Shown one piece after another: positions 26,068 to 34,796 of a DNA stretch of 64,000 nucleotides (the first letter of the stretch is position 1; each line of letters opens with the position of its first letter). The stretch lies in the NCBI RefSeq assembly GCF_013114835.1, contig NZ_JAAVLW010000001.1:868001-932000 (forward strand). The letters are read 5' to 3'. The notes under the pieces are model-generated. The model worked only from the letters and a program-made list of their open reading frames with translations, was not told the origin of the DNA and did no database searches. The stretch is from Bradyrhizobium archetypum. GTDB taxonomy: Bacteria; Pseudomonadota; Alphaproteobacteria; Rhizobiales; Xanthobacteraceae. The position numbers and the translations under genes are program-made.

Positions 26068-26556
26068 ATGAGCGCGTTTCGCCAAAGTGTCGAAGCCATG
26101 ATTCCGGCGCTCCGCCGCTATGCACGCGCGCTCGCGCGCGACGCCGACATCGCCGACGATCTGGTGCAGGATACGCTGGTGCGTGCGTTGCGGTCGGAGC
26201 GGCTGTTTCTCGGCGGCGACGTCAGGAGCTGGCTCTATACGATCCTGACCAATTTGAACAAGAACCGGCGGCGCTCGCTGGCGCGCCGTCCGCAATTCAT
26301 GCCGCTGCTCGACAACAACCCGGACGCCAGCGGCACCGAGGCGGAAGGCCGCGATATTGCGCGCGCGCTGTCAACGCTGGTGGAAGAGCAGCGCTCGGTG
26401 CTGCTGCTGGTGATGCTCGAAGGACTAAGCTACCGCGAGGTCGCCGACATCCAGGGCGTGCCGATCGGCACCGTAATGTCCCGGCTTGCCCGTGCACGCG
26501 CTCACGTCAAAGCTTCGCTCGAGGGCGAGCGCGCGCCGCTGCGGCGGGTGAAATGA
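26068..26556 (+). CDS. ECF-type sigma-70 family RNA polymerase sigma factor
   Basis: A 162-residue extracytoplasmic-function sigma factor. Region 2 covers about residues 10-70 (YARALARDADIADDLVQDTL, then GDVRSWLYTILTNLNKNRRR). Region 4 has an HTH, SYREVADIQGVPIGTVMSRL. No extra domains. ATG 26068 (MSAFRQSV) is chosen to match the family's length; ATGs at 26002 and 26023 are alternatives and no site has a strong Shine-Dalgarno. The next gene, 68 bases downstream, encodes a membrane anti-sigma factor, so this is a classical ECF/anti-sigma pair responding to an envelope signal. Confidence 0.9.
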   Translation: MSAFRQSVEAMIPALRRYARALARDADIADDLVQDTLVRALRSERLFLGGDVRSWLYTILTNLNKNRRRSLARRPQFMPLLDNNPDASGTEAEGRDIARALSTLVEEQRSVLLLVMLEGLSYREVADIQGVPIGTVMSRLARARAHVKASLEGERAPLRRVK

Positions 26557-26624
26557 AGGCGTACGAGAAAGCGGATGAACCCCGTTACGCATAGGCTGAT
26601 CAGGAATAGGCAGAGACGATCACA

Positions 26625-27395
26625 ATGACCGACCGCAACATTCCCGTCACCGAAGACGAGCTGCATGCTTACGTCGACGAGGAGCTGCCGGCGGAACGCC
26701 GCGGCGACGTCGAGGCGTGGCTCGCCGCGCATCCCGACGACGCGGCGCGGGTGCAGTCGTGGCGCACGATGGCGGAAGCGCTGCATGCCAGGTACGACGC
26801 GGTCATCGATGAAGCGGTGCCGAAGCGGCTCGAGATCGAGCGGCTGGTGCAACAGCCGCGCAAATGGGTGTACGGCGCGGTCGCGGCCACGCTGGCGGCC
26901 TTCATCGTCGGCGGCGGCGTCGGCTGGCTCGCGCATGGCGCGACGGCGGCGCCCTCGGGTCTCCAGACCTTCACGGTGCATGCGATCGAAGCGCACCGGC
27001 TTTACGTGGTGGAAGTGCGCCATCCCGTCGAGGTGCCGGGCAGCGAACGCAGCCATCTCCAGCAATGGCTGACCAAGCGCTGCGGCTGGGTCGTGCGCGC
27101 GCCCGAACTGACGGGAGCCGGATTGAAACTGGTTGGCGGGCGGCTGCTGCCGAGTTCCGCAGGCCCGGCATCCTTCATGATGTATGAGAGCGCCTCGGGC
27201 GAACGTTTCACGATCTACACGGCCAAGTCGGACGCCGGAGCGATGCAGATGCGATTCGCGGCAGAAGGCAGGGAAAGCACGCTGTTCTGGGCCGATGATG
27301 GCGTCGTTTATGCGGTGGTATCTACCAGCGCCGACCGGGGGCGGCTGACCCAGGTCGCCCAGGCGATCTACGATCAGATGGAGAAGAAGAGCTAG
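26625..27395 (+). CDS. Membrane anti-sigma factor
   Basis: A 256-residue protein. The cytosolic N-terminus (VTEDELHAYVDEELPAERR) matches the sigma-binding helix of RsiW/ChrR-like anti-sigma domains, but without zinc cysteines. One transmembrane helix lies at about residues 85-105 (WVYGAVAATLAAFIVGGGVG), and a periplasmic domain follows. It presumably holds the ECF sigma factor encoded just upstream until an envelope signal releases it. The periplasmic part contains ERFTIYTAK and ESTLFWADDGVVYAV, typical of this rhizobial family. Confidence 0.88.
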   Translation: MTDRNIPVTEDELHAYVDEELPAERRGDVEAWLAAHPDDAARVQSWRTMAEALHARYDAVIDEAVPKRLEIERLVQQPRKWVYGAVAATLAAFIVGGGVGWLAHGATAAPSGLQTFTVHAIEAHRLYVVEVRHPVEVPGSERSHLQQWLTKRCGWVVRAPELTGAGLKLVGGRLLPSSAGPASFMMYESASGERFTIYTAKSDAGAMQMRFAAEGRESTLFWADDGVVYAVVSTSADRGRLTQVAQAIYDQMEKKS

Positions 27396-27837
27396 CCGCG
27401 GAACCAGAATGAAACCCGGGGCGGTGTGACCGTAGGGCGCGTTCCGGACTGCGCGGAGCCTTCATCGGGCCTGGATTTGTGCAACCCGTTGGCTCCATCC
27501 AAGCCGCGGCAAAAAAGCTACGCGGCAGCACAAAGTGCGGCGGATCGGCAACAACACGCCGCTTGTCCCAATTCTGACATCGAAAATCTGGAATGAAACC
27601 ACCAGTGCGTCTCATTAATGCACCGGGTGATCACGCGAAAATGAGTAGCGCTCGATCCGCCGATCGGCGCAAGCGGCCTCGATCGGGGTTTGGTACCGCG
27701 CTGGTCCCCCTTTCGAGGCCGCCCTCTTTCCGGAAAACCCTTTGTTTTCCAAGAAAGAAGTGCGCTTTTTGGGAAACTCCTGCTCGGAACCCCGCTATCT
27801 CATTCCACACAAGATCTGCGCCGCGAACCCGGCCGAA
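27396..27837. other. Gene-free stretch
   Basis: About 440 bases between convergent anti-sigma and DnaJ-like genes. I see no gene, terminator with a T-tract, or recognised repeat. Open frames here extend as antisense shadows of the DnaJ-like gene. Confidence 0.5.
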
Positions 27838-28809
27838 TCAGCCGAAATCGCTGCGCGGATTGTATGGGTGGCTTTCGCGCCACTTTTCCATCAATGCCTC
27901 CAGCTCGCTATCGTTCCCGTCCGGCAAAATAATTCGGGTGGTGATGAACAGGTCGCCGGTTCCGCCGGGCTTCGGCAGGCCCTTGCCCTTGAGACGGAAG
28001 ATGCGACCGCTGGAGGTATTTTTCGGGATCGACAGTTCCACCGCACTGCCGAGGGTCGGCACGCGGACCTTGCCGCCCAGCACCGCCTCATACAGCGTTA
28101 CCGGCAGGTCCAGCCGCAGATCGCTGCCGTCGACCTTGAAGAAAGGATGCGGCGCGATGCTGACGGTGATCAGGAGATCGCCCGGCGGATGACCCGGCGC
28201 GGTTTCGCCCTGCCCCTTCAAGCGGATCTGCTGCCCGGCGGTGACGCCCGCGGGAATCCTGACGTTGAGCTCCTTGCCGGTCGGCAGGCGGACGCGCTTC
28301 TCCCCACCCTTGACCGACTCTTCCAGCGACACCGTCATGGCGACGCTGAGATCGAGGTCGAGGCCGATTCCGCCGGTGTCGAATTCAAAGGTCCGGCCGC
28401 CGCCGGGACGCGCGCCCCGGGTCGCGCCACCGAACATGCTGTTGAGAATGTCCTCGAAGCCTGCGCCGCCCACGCCAGGGCCGCCGCCGGTTCGGAAGGT
28501 GTAGGATTCAAAGCCACCGGGCCCGCCGGCGCGGCCGCGCTGGTTGCCGCCGGGAAAGCCGCCACCAGGAAAGCCTTGGAAACGCGGCTTGCCCTCGGCG
28601 TCGATCTCGCCGCGGTCGAACTGCTTGCGCTTGTCCTCGTCGCCGATGATCTCGTTGGCCGAATTGATCTCGGCAAAGCGGGCAGCCGCCTTCGGATCAT
28701 TCTTGTTGTTGTCTGGGTGATGCTTCTTGGCGAGCTTGCGATAGGCGCTCTTGATCGCCGCAGCGCTGGCGCCCCGCGGCACCCCCAAGACCTCATAGGG
28801 GTCGCGCAT
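27838..28809 (-). CDS. DnaJ C-terminal domain co-chaperone (CbpA-like)
   Basis: A 323-residue type II J-domain protein. The J-domain (residues 1-70) has the Hsp70-activating HPD in LAKKHHPDNN. A Gly/Phe-rich linker follows (GFPGGGFPGG and more), and two beta-barrel substrate-binding domains carry VSLEESVKGGEKRVRLPTGK, VRIPAGVTAGQQIRLKGQG and FRLKGKGLP. There is no zinc-finger CxxCxGxG region, which separates it from DnaJ itself. It would stimulate DnaK ATPase and present clients. It is conserved beside the surface-antigen and pdxH genes in Bradyrhizobium, as I recall. Confidence 0.94.
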   Translation of the reverse strand: MRDPYEVLGVPRGASAAAIKSAYRKLAKKHHPDNNKNDPKAAARFAEINSANEIIGDEDKRKQFDRGEIDAEGKPRFQGFPGGGFPGGNQRGRAGGPGGFESYTFRTGGGPGVGGAGFEDILNSMFGGATRGARPGGGRTFEFDTGGIGLDLDLSVAMTVSLEESVKGGEKRVRLPTGKELNVRIPAGVTAGQQIRLKGQGETAPGHPPGDLLITVSIAPHPFFKVDGSDLRLDLPVTLYEAVLGGKVRVPTLGSAVELSIPKNTSSGRIFRLKGKGLPKPGGTGDLFITTRIILPDGNDSELEALMEKWRESHPYNPRSDFG

Positions 28810-28934
28810 CCGTCACGTCTCCTTCACGGGAATTCGGTTAGTCGAAGCTTAGGGCAATTCGCCCGCTTTGGCTTCATCTGGTGAGTCAGTTGCATTTTTG
28901 CAACTACCGCTTCGCTGGAAAACGCCTTGAGGCG

Positions 28935-29450
28935 CTATCCCCGCGTCCACGGCTTGATCGTTTGAATTTCCCATCGGCCCTGGCTGGCCTTGCAGGCGGC
29001 ACCCTGCAGCCAGCTTTCCGAGCGGCCATTGACGTAGCTCGCCAGAAAATCCCGACAGGTGCGGCCATCTTCTGAAGAATAGGCCTGGGACAGCGGCGTC
29101 ACCGAGCCGCGGGCGCCCGTCTCCGGATTTTCCCAAGGCTGGCTGGAATCCTTGTCGCCCTTGGTCAGCACATCGGACGCCGCGGTGCGGGCAAAGGCGA
29201 GATCGCTCTCGGTCGGCACCGGCGGGGTAGCCGCCTGCCTGCCCAGCGCGCCGGTGAAGTCGGCAGCATTCATTTTGGCAAAGGCATCGGGGCGCGACAG
29301 GCTGCAGCCGCCCGAGCCGAGGCCGATCAAAATCAACGTCATCGCCGCGCGAGTCGACCCGATCGCCGATAGGCCAACGCGTCCCCATGCCCTATATAGG
29401 GCGTGCCCGTAGCCGGGCTGCAACGCGCTCTGGGACGCGAGGGTACGCAA
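28935..29450 (-). CDS. RT0821/Lpp0805-family surface lipoprotein
   Basis: A protein of up to 171 residues. A lipobox-like LGSGGC after the hydrophobic MTLILIG predicts lipidation and outer-envelope location. The C-terminal domain has [36 protein letters not shown] and a final WEIQTIKP, matching the RT0821/Lpp0805 surface protein family (17-kDa antigen-like). The start is uncertain: the ATG at 29342 leaves too short a signal peptide without basic residues, and upstream starts are only TTG (29423 or 29450). It diverges from pdxH; the overlap region must hold both promoters. Confidence 0.75.
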   Translation of the reverse strand: MRTLASQSALQPGYGHALYRAWGRVGLSAIGSTRAAMTLILIGLGSGGCSLSRPDAFAKMNAADFTGALGRQAATPPVPTESDLAFARTAASDVLTKGDKDSSQPWENPETGARGSVTPLSQAYSSEDGRTCRDFLASYVNGRSESWLQGAACKASQGRWEIQTIKPWTRG

Positions 29451-29464
29451 CTGGGACTCCTGCT

Positions 29465-30106
29465 ATGACGGACACGACCTCCATCAAACACCCGACACCG
29501 TTAACATCGGGTGATTTTACCGCGGCTGAGGAACCGTTCGCGCTGTTCGCCGAGTGGTTTGCGGAAGCCGTGAAGTCCGAGCCGAACGATCCCAACGCGA
29601 TGGCGCTGGCGACCGTCGATTCCGACGGGCTGCCGGATGTCCGGATGGTGCTGATGAAGGGCTATGACGCGGATGGTTTCGTGTTCTACAGCCACATCGC
29701 CAGCCAAAAGGGCCGCGAACTCGCCGCAAATCCTAAGGCGGCTTTACTATTTCACTGGAAGTCGCTGCGCCGACAGGTCCGCATCCGCGGCACTGTGACG
29801 CCGGTGACCGACGAGGAAGCTGACGCCTATTTCGCGACGCGACCGAAGCAGGCGCAGATCGGCGCCTGGGCCAGCAAGCAGTCGCAGCCGCTGGAGAGTC
29901 GCTTCGCTTTCGAGCAGGCGATCGCGCTGGTCGCCGCCAAATATGCGATCGGCACCGTGCCGCGGCCGCCCGGTTGGAGCGGCTGGCGCATCACGCCGCA
30001 GCGTTTCGAGTTCTGGCACGACCGCCCGTTCCGCCTGCACGATCGTATCGAATTCCGCCGCGATGCGCCTGGGCAAACCTGGAGCAAGGTGCGGCTCTAT
30101 CCCTGA
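29465..30106 (+). CDS. pdxH: Pyridoxamine 5'-phosphate oxidase
   Basis: A 213-residue FMN enzyme that oxidises pyridoxine or pyridoxamine phosphate to pyridoxal phosphate. Typical motifs: [20 protein letters not shown], the FMN-binding [29 protein letters not shown], and the C-terminal [13 protein letters not shown] and RLHDRIEF...W...RLYP. ATG 29465 fits the family N-terminus; the longer frame runs into the divergent lipoprotein promoter. A GTCATGGCCGGG palindrome follows. Confidence 0.97.
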   Translation: MTDTTSIKHPTPLTSGDFTAAEEPFALFAEWFAEAVKSEPNDPNAMALATVDSDGLPDVRMVLMKGYDADGFVFYSHIASQKGRELAANPKAALLFHWKSLRRQVRIRGTVTPVTDEEADAYFATRPKQAQIGAWASKQSQPLESRFAFEQAIALVAAKYAIGTVPRPPGWSGWRITPQRFEFWHDRPFRLHDRIEFRRDAPGQTWSKVRLYP

Positions 30107-30115
30107 ACTCAGAAC

Positions 30116-30245
30116 GTCATGGCCGGGCCAAACCGCGAAGCGCGTCTTCGTGTAGGAAGTGTGTCTTCGTGTAGAATGCGCCGGCCATCGGCGTCGAGGT
30201 TCGCCGAATGAAGACGTGGATGCCCGGCACAAGGCCGGGCATGAC
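30116..30245. repeat. GTCATGGCCGGG-type intergenic palindrome
   Basis: 130 bp between pdxH and the SDR gene: arms GTCATGGCCGGG and CCGGGCATGAC, with an internal 'gtgtcttcgtgtag' motif present twice. Same class as 22563-22646. Confidence 0.75.
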
Positions 30246-30265
30246 GCCAACCGAAAGAATTGCGT

Positions 30266-31018
30266 ATGCCTTCCTCATCCAACGCGCCGCGGCGCACGCT
30301 GCTTCTGACCGGCGCCAGCCGTGGCATCGGCCACGCCACCGCGATCCGGTTCTCCTCGGCCGGCTGGCGCGTCATCACCTGCTCGCGGCACGCCTTTCCG
30401 GAAGTCTGCCCGTGGGGCGCGGGGCCGGAAGACCACATCGAGGTCGACCTCGGCAGCCACGATGACACCGTGCGCGCGATTTCAGAAATCCGCCGGCGGC
30501 TCGAGAACGACGAGTTGCACGCGCTGGTCAACAACGCCGCGATCTCGCCGAAGGCGCCGGGCGGCGGGCGGCTCGGCACCATGGACACCGATGTCGAAAC
30601 CTGGAACCAGGTCTTTCACGTCAACTTCTTCGCGCCGATCATGATCGCGCGCGGACTGATCGAGGAGTTGAAACACGCCAGGGGCGCGGTGGTGAACGTC
30701 ACTTCGATCGCGGGCTCGCGCGTGCACCCGTTCGCGGGCGCGGCCTATGCGACGTCGAAGGCGGCGCTTGCCGCGCTGACGCGCGAGATGGCGTTCGATT
30801 TCGGCCGCGTCGGCGTCCGCGTCAACGCGATCGCACCGGGCGAGATCGACACCTCGATCCTGTCGCCGGGCACCGAGAAGATCGTCGAGCAGCAGATTCC
30901 AATGCACCGGCTCGGCACGCCGGACGAGGTCGCCAAGATCATCTACGTGCTGTGTACGGAAACGAGCTCGTATGTTAACGGCGCCGAGATCCATATCAAC
31001 GGCGGCCAGCATGTGTAG
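30266..31018 (+). CDS. SDR family oxidoreductase
   Basis: A 250-residue short-chain dehydrogenase/reductase. The Rossmann motif TGASRGIG is at residues 16-23; VNNAA, the catalytic Ser of NVTSIAGS and the YATSK motif supply the triad; the C-terminal strand has VNAIAPGEIDTS. It uses NAD(P)H; the substrate is unknown. ATG 30266 is preferred over the in-frame TTG at 30260. It follows pdxH, separated by a palindromic repeat. Confidence 0.92.
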   Translation: MPSSSNAPRRTLLLTGASRGIGHATAIRFSSAGWRVITCSRHAFPEVCPWGAGPEDHIEVDLGSHDDTVRAISEIRRRLENDELHALVNNAAISPKAPGGGRLGTMDTDVETWNQVFHVNFFAPIMIARGLIEELKHARGAVVNVTSIAGSRVHPFAGAAYATSKAALAALTREMAFDFGRVGVRVNAIAPGEIDTSILSPGTEKIVEQQIPMHRLGTPDEVAKIIYVLCTETSSYVNGAEIHINGGQHV

Positions 31019-31104
31019 GACGTGACGTGATCGCGTAGGCTGGGCTGAGCCAGCGAGCCCAGGGCGCGCTCCTCAGGATGAGGTCGTGATTGCGGAGGCA
31101 ACAC

Positions 31105-31326
31105 TCACTCGGCGTAAAACTTCCGCTGCGCCGTGCGCAGATTGGTCGCTGCGGCAACGTTGAACGTGCTCGAGCACTCGTCCTCGTTCTCGCCGTCCGC
31201 CAGCGCCGCGCCACAGTGCCGGCACAGCCGCGTCGAGAGCGCCGGCGCCTTGCCAACAAGGCGGCCCTGCTGATAGCGCGCCAGATCGATGACGTTGCGT
31301 GGCGACATTATGGGTTTCTCAACCAT
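31105..31326 (-). CDS. Small zinc-ribbon-like hypothetical protein
   Basis: A 73-residue protein. GAGGAT lies five bases before ATG 31326, so this start is favoured over 31365. The sequence has a basic helix (RNVIDLARYQQGRLVG), a CRHCGAAL knuckle and one later cysteine (DECSSTFN). That is half a zinc ribbon, so metal binding would need a second site or a dimer. Small proteins of this kind are widespread in rhizobia without known function. It lies between the SDR (convergent) and corA genes. Confidence 0.65.
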   Translation of the reverse strand: MVEKPIMSPRNVIDLARYQQGRLVGKAPALSTRLCRHCGAALADGENEDECSSTFNVAAATNLRTAQRKFYAE

Positions 31327-31457
31327 GGGATCCTCGCGGCCTGAGACGCACGTTATCGCAGACAAGTTTCGACCATTCGTTCAGCGCACCGCTCAAATTT
31401 TAGCGGTGAGGTTGAGTCGATCTTTCGTACGTCGGGAACTGCAGGGGAACCATTTTC

Positions 31458-32435
31458 CTACAGCCACTTTTTCCATTTGAAGAGAAAGTAGGGCAGCACG
31501 GCTGCCATGAGCATCATGATGAGCGCCATCGGATAGCCGTGCGGCCATTCGAGTTCCGGCATCGCCTTGAAATTCATGCCGTAGATCGAGGCGATCAAGG
31601 TCGGCGGCATCAGGACGACCGCCATCACCGAGAACAGCTTGATGATGTTGTTCTGCTCGAGATTGACGACGCCGAGCATCGCATCAAGCGTGAAGGTGAT
31701 CTTGTTGGAGAGATAGGACGCGTGATCGGTCAGGGAACCGACGTCGCGCTGCATGGTCTTGAGCTGCTCGCGCATGTCCTTGGACCATTTGACGCCTTCC
31801 ACCACCGCCGACAGAAAGGTGACGACGCGGCCGATCGAGACCAGGCTCTCGCGGATCTTCGAGACCAGGTCTCCCTTGCGTCCGATCGCAATCAAGATCT
31901 GCGAGTATCGCTTGGCCTGGCCATGGCGCGCGCTTTCCGGCTCGAAGATGTCGTGCGAGACCTGGTCGACCTCGGCGCCAGCGCGCTCCAAAATGTCGGC
32001 GCAGCGGTCGATCACCGCATCGAGCAATTCCATCAGCACCATCTCGCCCGAGATCCCCGGCAGGCATGAACGCGCGAGCTTGTGCTCGATCAAGGCAAAC
32101 GGCTTCGGCTCGTCGTAGCGGACGGTGACCAGGCGGTGACCGGCCAGGATGAAGGTCACAGCCGTGGTCTTCGGCATGTCGGTGTCGGAATTGCACATCA
32201 GCGTCGCGGTCATGTAGCGGGCGCCATTCTCGATATAGAGGCGGCTGGAAATCTCGATCTCCTGCATGTCCTCCCGGGTCGGGATCGCGATCCCGGCGAG
32301 CCGCTCGACCGCGCGGTCCTCCTCCATCGTCGGGTTCAACAGGTCGATCCAGACCGCATTGTCCGGCAGCCCCGCCGGGTCTGTAGCGGGGAGCTTCTTG
32401 AGGGCGGCTCCGGCAGGAACAAACACCGAAAACAT
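31458..32435 (-). CDS. corA: CorA-type magnesium transporter
   Basis: A 325-residue divalent-cation channel. A large cytosolic N-terminal funnel domain is followed by two C-terminal transmembrane helices. The signature YGMNFKAMPEL sits between them and supplies the GMN selectivity filter, and the C-terminus is basic (FKWKKWL). It forms a pentamer in the inner membrane that admits Mg2+, possibly Co2+ or Ni2+. A GC-rich hairpin (GCGCGC TCTT GCGCGC, 32472-32487) lies 36 bases upstream of the start and could belong to the 5' leader. Confidence 0.95.
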   Translation of the reverse strand: MFSVFVPAGAALKKLPATDPAGLPDNAVWIDLLNPTMEEDRAVERLAGIAIPTREDMQEIEISSRLYIENGARYMTATLMCNSDTDMPKTTAVTFILAGHRLVTVRYDEPKPFALIEHKLARSCLPGISGEMVLMELLDAVIDRCADILERAGAEVDQVSHDIFEPESARHGQAKRYSQILIAIGRKGDLVSKIRESLVSIGRVVTFLSAVVEGVKWSKDMREQLKTMQRDVGSLTDHASYLSNKITFTLDAMLGVVNLEQNNIIKLFSVMAVVLMPPTLIASIYGMNFKAMPELEWPHGYPMALIMMLMAAVLPYFLFKWKKWL

Positions 32436-32832
32436 GGAAAACTCCGGAACTGGGCGGCCCGTTGTTCTGACGCGCGCTCTTGCGCGCGCCGGGACCCCAC
32501 TTCATTTCAAAACGCTATTGCTACCAGCGGCACTAAACCCGATTCTGGCAAGCGCTTGATGACCGGCGCATTAACCGCCGATCCATATTTGCGGCGACGG
32601 GATGGCGCCGGAGCGGCTGCAATTCGGCCTGAACGCACCCTCTGCCTGGAAATCAACCGGAAGTCGCAAAATTTGCGGCATAAAAGCCACAGCTAGCCTT
32701 CCGCAGCGCCGAACAGGGCTGCAAATGCTGGCCTGTGACCCGGTTTTTACGGATAATGCGATTAATGGAATCGTCGCGTTTCGGGCGCAAGATTGGCGCT
32801 GCGAATGCCAGACTTTCGATTGGAAGTACGCC
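32436..32832. other. Divergent intergenic region corA / L,D-transpeptidase
   Basis: A 397-base gap holding promoters for both divergent genes. It contains the GC hairpin at 32472-32487 near corA. The longer frame that appears to extend the transpeptidase gene upstream to 32602 lacks a signal peptide and is not used. No other element seen. Confidence 0.5.
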
Positions 32833-33522
32833 ATGTCGTCGCTGAAAGTAATCCTGGGGCTGCTCGCCGCCGGCCTTGCGCTGTCCGGTTGTATGCCGGC
32901 AACCACCTATCAGGCCGCCCCTGAAGCCACCCTCAAGCCGAACGACAAGGCTCAGCTTGCGAAAGCGCGCTACGCCGCCGTTCCGCCGCCGGAGCCGTTC
33001 CGGCGCGCGATCGTCGATTATCACCGCAAGGAACTGCCTGGCACGATCGTCGTCGATTCCGACAACCACTATCTCTATCTGGTCCAGGACGGCGGCAAGG
33101 CGATCCGCTACGGCGTGACCGTGGGCGAGGAAGCGCTCGCCTTCTCCGGCATCGCGCGCGTCGGCAACATGGCCGAATGGCCGAAATGGACGCCCACCGC
33201 TGATATTCACAAACGTATCGAAGGCCTGCCCGCCTCGGTGCCCGGCGGCGTCGACAATCCGCTCGGCGCCCGTGCGCTCTATCTCTATCAAGGCAACCGC
33301 GACACGCTGTTCCGCATCCACGGCACCAACCAGCCGGAATATATCGGCGCCTCGATCTCGTCGGGCTGCATCCGCATGACCAACGAGGACGTCATCGACC
33401 TCTACAGCCGGGTCAAGCCGGGCACCGTCGTCGTCGTGCTCGATCCCAAGCAGGGCGACTCGCCCTACAATTCCAAGATGGCGCTGCAGGGCGGCGGCCA
33501 AAGCGGCTCGATGGCCCAGTAA
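32833..33522 (+). CDS. L,D-transpeptidase (YkuD) lipoprotein
   Basis: A 229-residue protein. The lipobox LALSGC closes a short signal peptide, so the protein is probably anchored to an envelope membrane. The YkuD domain has the catalytic His in LFRIHGTNQPEYIG and the catalytic Cys in SISSGCIRMTNEDV. Such enzymes make 3-3 peptidoglycan cross-links or attach proteins to peptidoglycan. ATG 32833 is set by the signal peptide. A Rho-independent terminator follows that lies inside the convergent extensin-like gene. Confidence 0.93.
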   Translation: MSSLKVILGLLAAGLALSGCMPATTYQAAPEATLKPNDKAQLAKARYAAVPPPEPFRRAIVDYHRKELPGTIVVDSDNHYLYLVQDGGKAIRYGVTVGEEALAFSGIARVGNMAEWPKWTPTADIHKRIEGLPASVPGGVDNPLGARALYLYQGNRDTLFRIHGTNQPEYIGASISSGCIRMTNEDVIDLYSRVKPGTVVVVLDPKQGDSPYNSKMALQGGGQSGSMAQ

Positions 33523-33550
33523 CCGACGCTGGTTACGCCGCAATCAGAGA

Positions 33551-34711
33551 TCAAGAGCGCCGGTTTTGCCGGCGCTTTTTCTTTGCAGGCTTCTGCTCGC
33601 GCGGCGGCTCTGCCTCTTCTTTATCGGCATTCGATTTTTCGGCTTCGGGCTCGGCCTCATGGGCCTTGAAAGCTTCAGATTTGGCAGCTTCAGATTTGGC
33701 AGCATCCTGCTTGCGCTCCGCTTTGACATCTTCAGGTTTCGCGGCGACCTCACGCGGTGGCGCTTCCTCGGGCCGCTCGGCCGGCAACAGGGGGGCCTTC
33801 TGCGGCAGCGGGTCCCACACATCCCACTGGCAGATCCGGTAATTGCCGCGCCGCTCCATCAGGTCGAGATGGATATGGTCCTCATGGTACCAATCCGACC
33901 CCGGGCCGAGTACGGTCGAAAACCGCGCGCAGGCGGAACGCAGCACGGTCTCGCGCAACTCCCGCGGTACCGTGCGATCGGTCAGCGAGATCATTGGGGC
34001 GTCGGTGAGCTTGAAGCCGCGAACGTCGAGCGCATTGGCGCGGCCGTGCTCGGAGAGCTTGGCGCCGGCGATGCGGTTGCGGCCGCGGCACTCGAACGAA
34101 TCGAAATTATCGAGATCGGAGATGGTGCTGCCGAGACGCTCCGCCAACGGGGCGATGTCGTTTCGAATCCAGTCGGCAACTGCCGACGCCATGGGACAGC
34201 GCAGGATCGCTGCCGGCTTCACCGAAACCCGCCGCTTGTCCGGCAGCACGATTGCCTCCAGCCGCACCAGGTCTTCGCCCCCGCAACCGTTGGCGCCGTG
34301 GATGTCGGGGATACTCGGCGCAATGGCGACTTCGTCCGTCAGCGCCAGCCGGCAGGCGGACGGTTGCGGCGTGGGCTGCGGTGCGGGCGCGGCCTGCTCG
34401 TCGGGCTTGCCATTCCGGGGAGCCGCCTGCTCCTTCTCGGCTGGCTTCTCAGGCTTGGCCGAAGGCGCCTCCGCCGGTCGCGGCTTCGGCAGCGGCACCG
34501 CAGCGCGGCGTACCTTCTCTCGCGCGCGCGGCTGGGATTGCCTGAACAAGTCGGCCCATGGCGAGGCACGCGACGCTTTCGCCGCAGCGGCCGGCTCGAC
34601 TGGCATGCCAATCAGGATCGCCGCCGCGGCAACGGTAACCATTGCCGCTGCAATGCGGCCAAAGGCGCCACTAGGCCATTTTCGGATTGCTTTCTGCGCG
34701 GTAAAGTTCAT
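33551..34711 (-). CDS. Extensin-like family secreted protein
   Basis: A 386-residue protein with a signal peptide or anchor (residues 20-45, IAAAMVTVAAAAILIGM). A Pro/Lys/Ala-rich region follows to about 115, then an extensin-like C-terminal domain (about 118-300) with CRLALTDEVAIAPSIPDIHG, AILRCPMASAVADWI, ECRGRN, SEHGRANALDVRGF and the metal-like DWYHEDHIHLDL. The histidine pattern (SEHG...D...H..H) resembles D-Ala-D-Ala peptidases, so a peptidoglycan role is plausible. The tail is a low-complexity Ala/Lys/Glu region with repeated AAKSEA units, ending in basic residues. It converges on the L,D-transpeptidase gene. Confidence 0.85.
   Translation of the reverse strand: MNFTAQKAIRKWPSGAFGRIAAAMVTVAAAAILIGMPVEPAAAAKASRASPWADLFRQSQPRAREKVRRAAVPLPKPRPAEAPSAKPEKPAEKEQAAPRNGKPDEQAAPAPQPTPQPSACRLALTDEVAIAPSIPDIHGANGCGGEDLVRLEAIVLPDKRRVSVKPAAILRCPMASAVADWIRNDIAPLAERLGSTISDLDNFDSFECRGRNRIAGAKLSEHGRANALDVRGFKLTDAPMISLTDRTVPRELRETVLRSACARFSTVLGPGSDWYHEDHIHLDLMERRGNYRICQWDVWDPLPQKAPLLPAERPEEAPPREVAAKPEDVKAERKQDAAKSEAAKSEAFKAHEAEPEAEKSNADKEEAEPPREQKPAKKKRRQNRRS
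33556..33580 (+). terminator. Rho-independent terminator of the L,D-transpeptidase gene
   Basis: 8-bp stem AGCGCCGG/CCGGCGCT (33556-33563 and 33569-33576), loop TTTTG, then TTTTT. It lies within the last codons of the convergent gene at 33551-34711. Confidence 0.75.
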
Positions 34712-34796
34712 TTCAATTCCATGAACTTAACCCCGATCCGCCAATAACGTTCGCGGGTCGTGCGGCAATAAACAAAACCATCGGAGGGAAGTGCGT

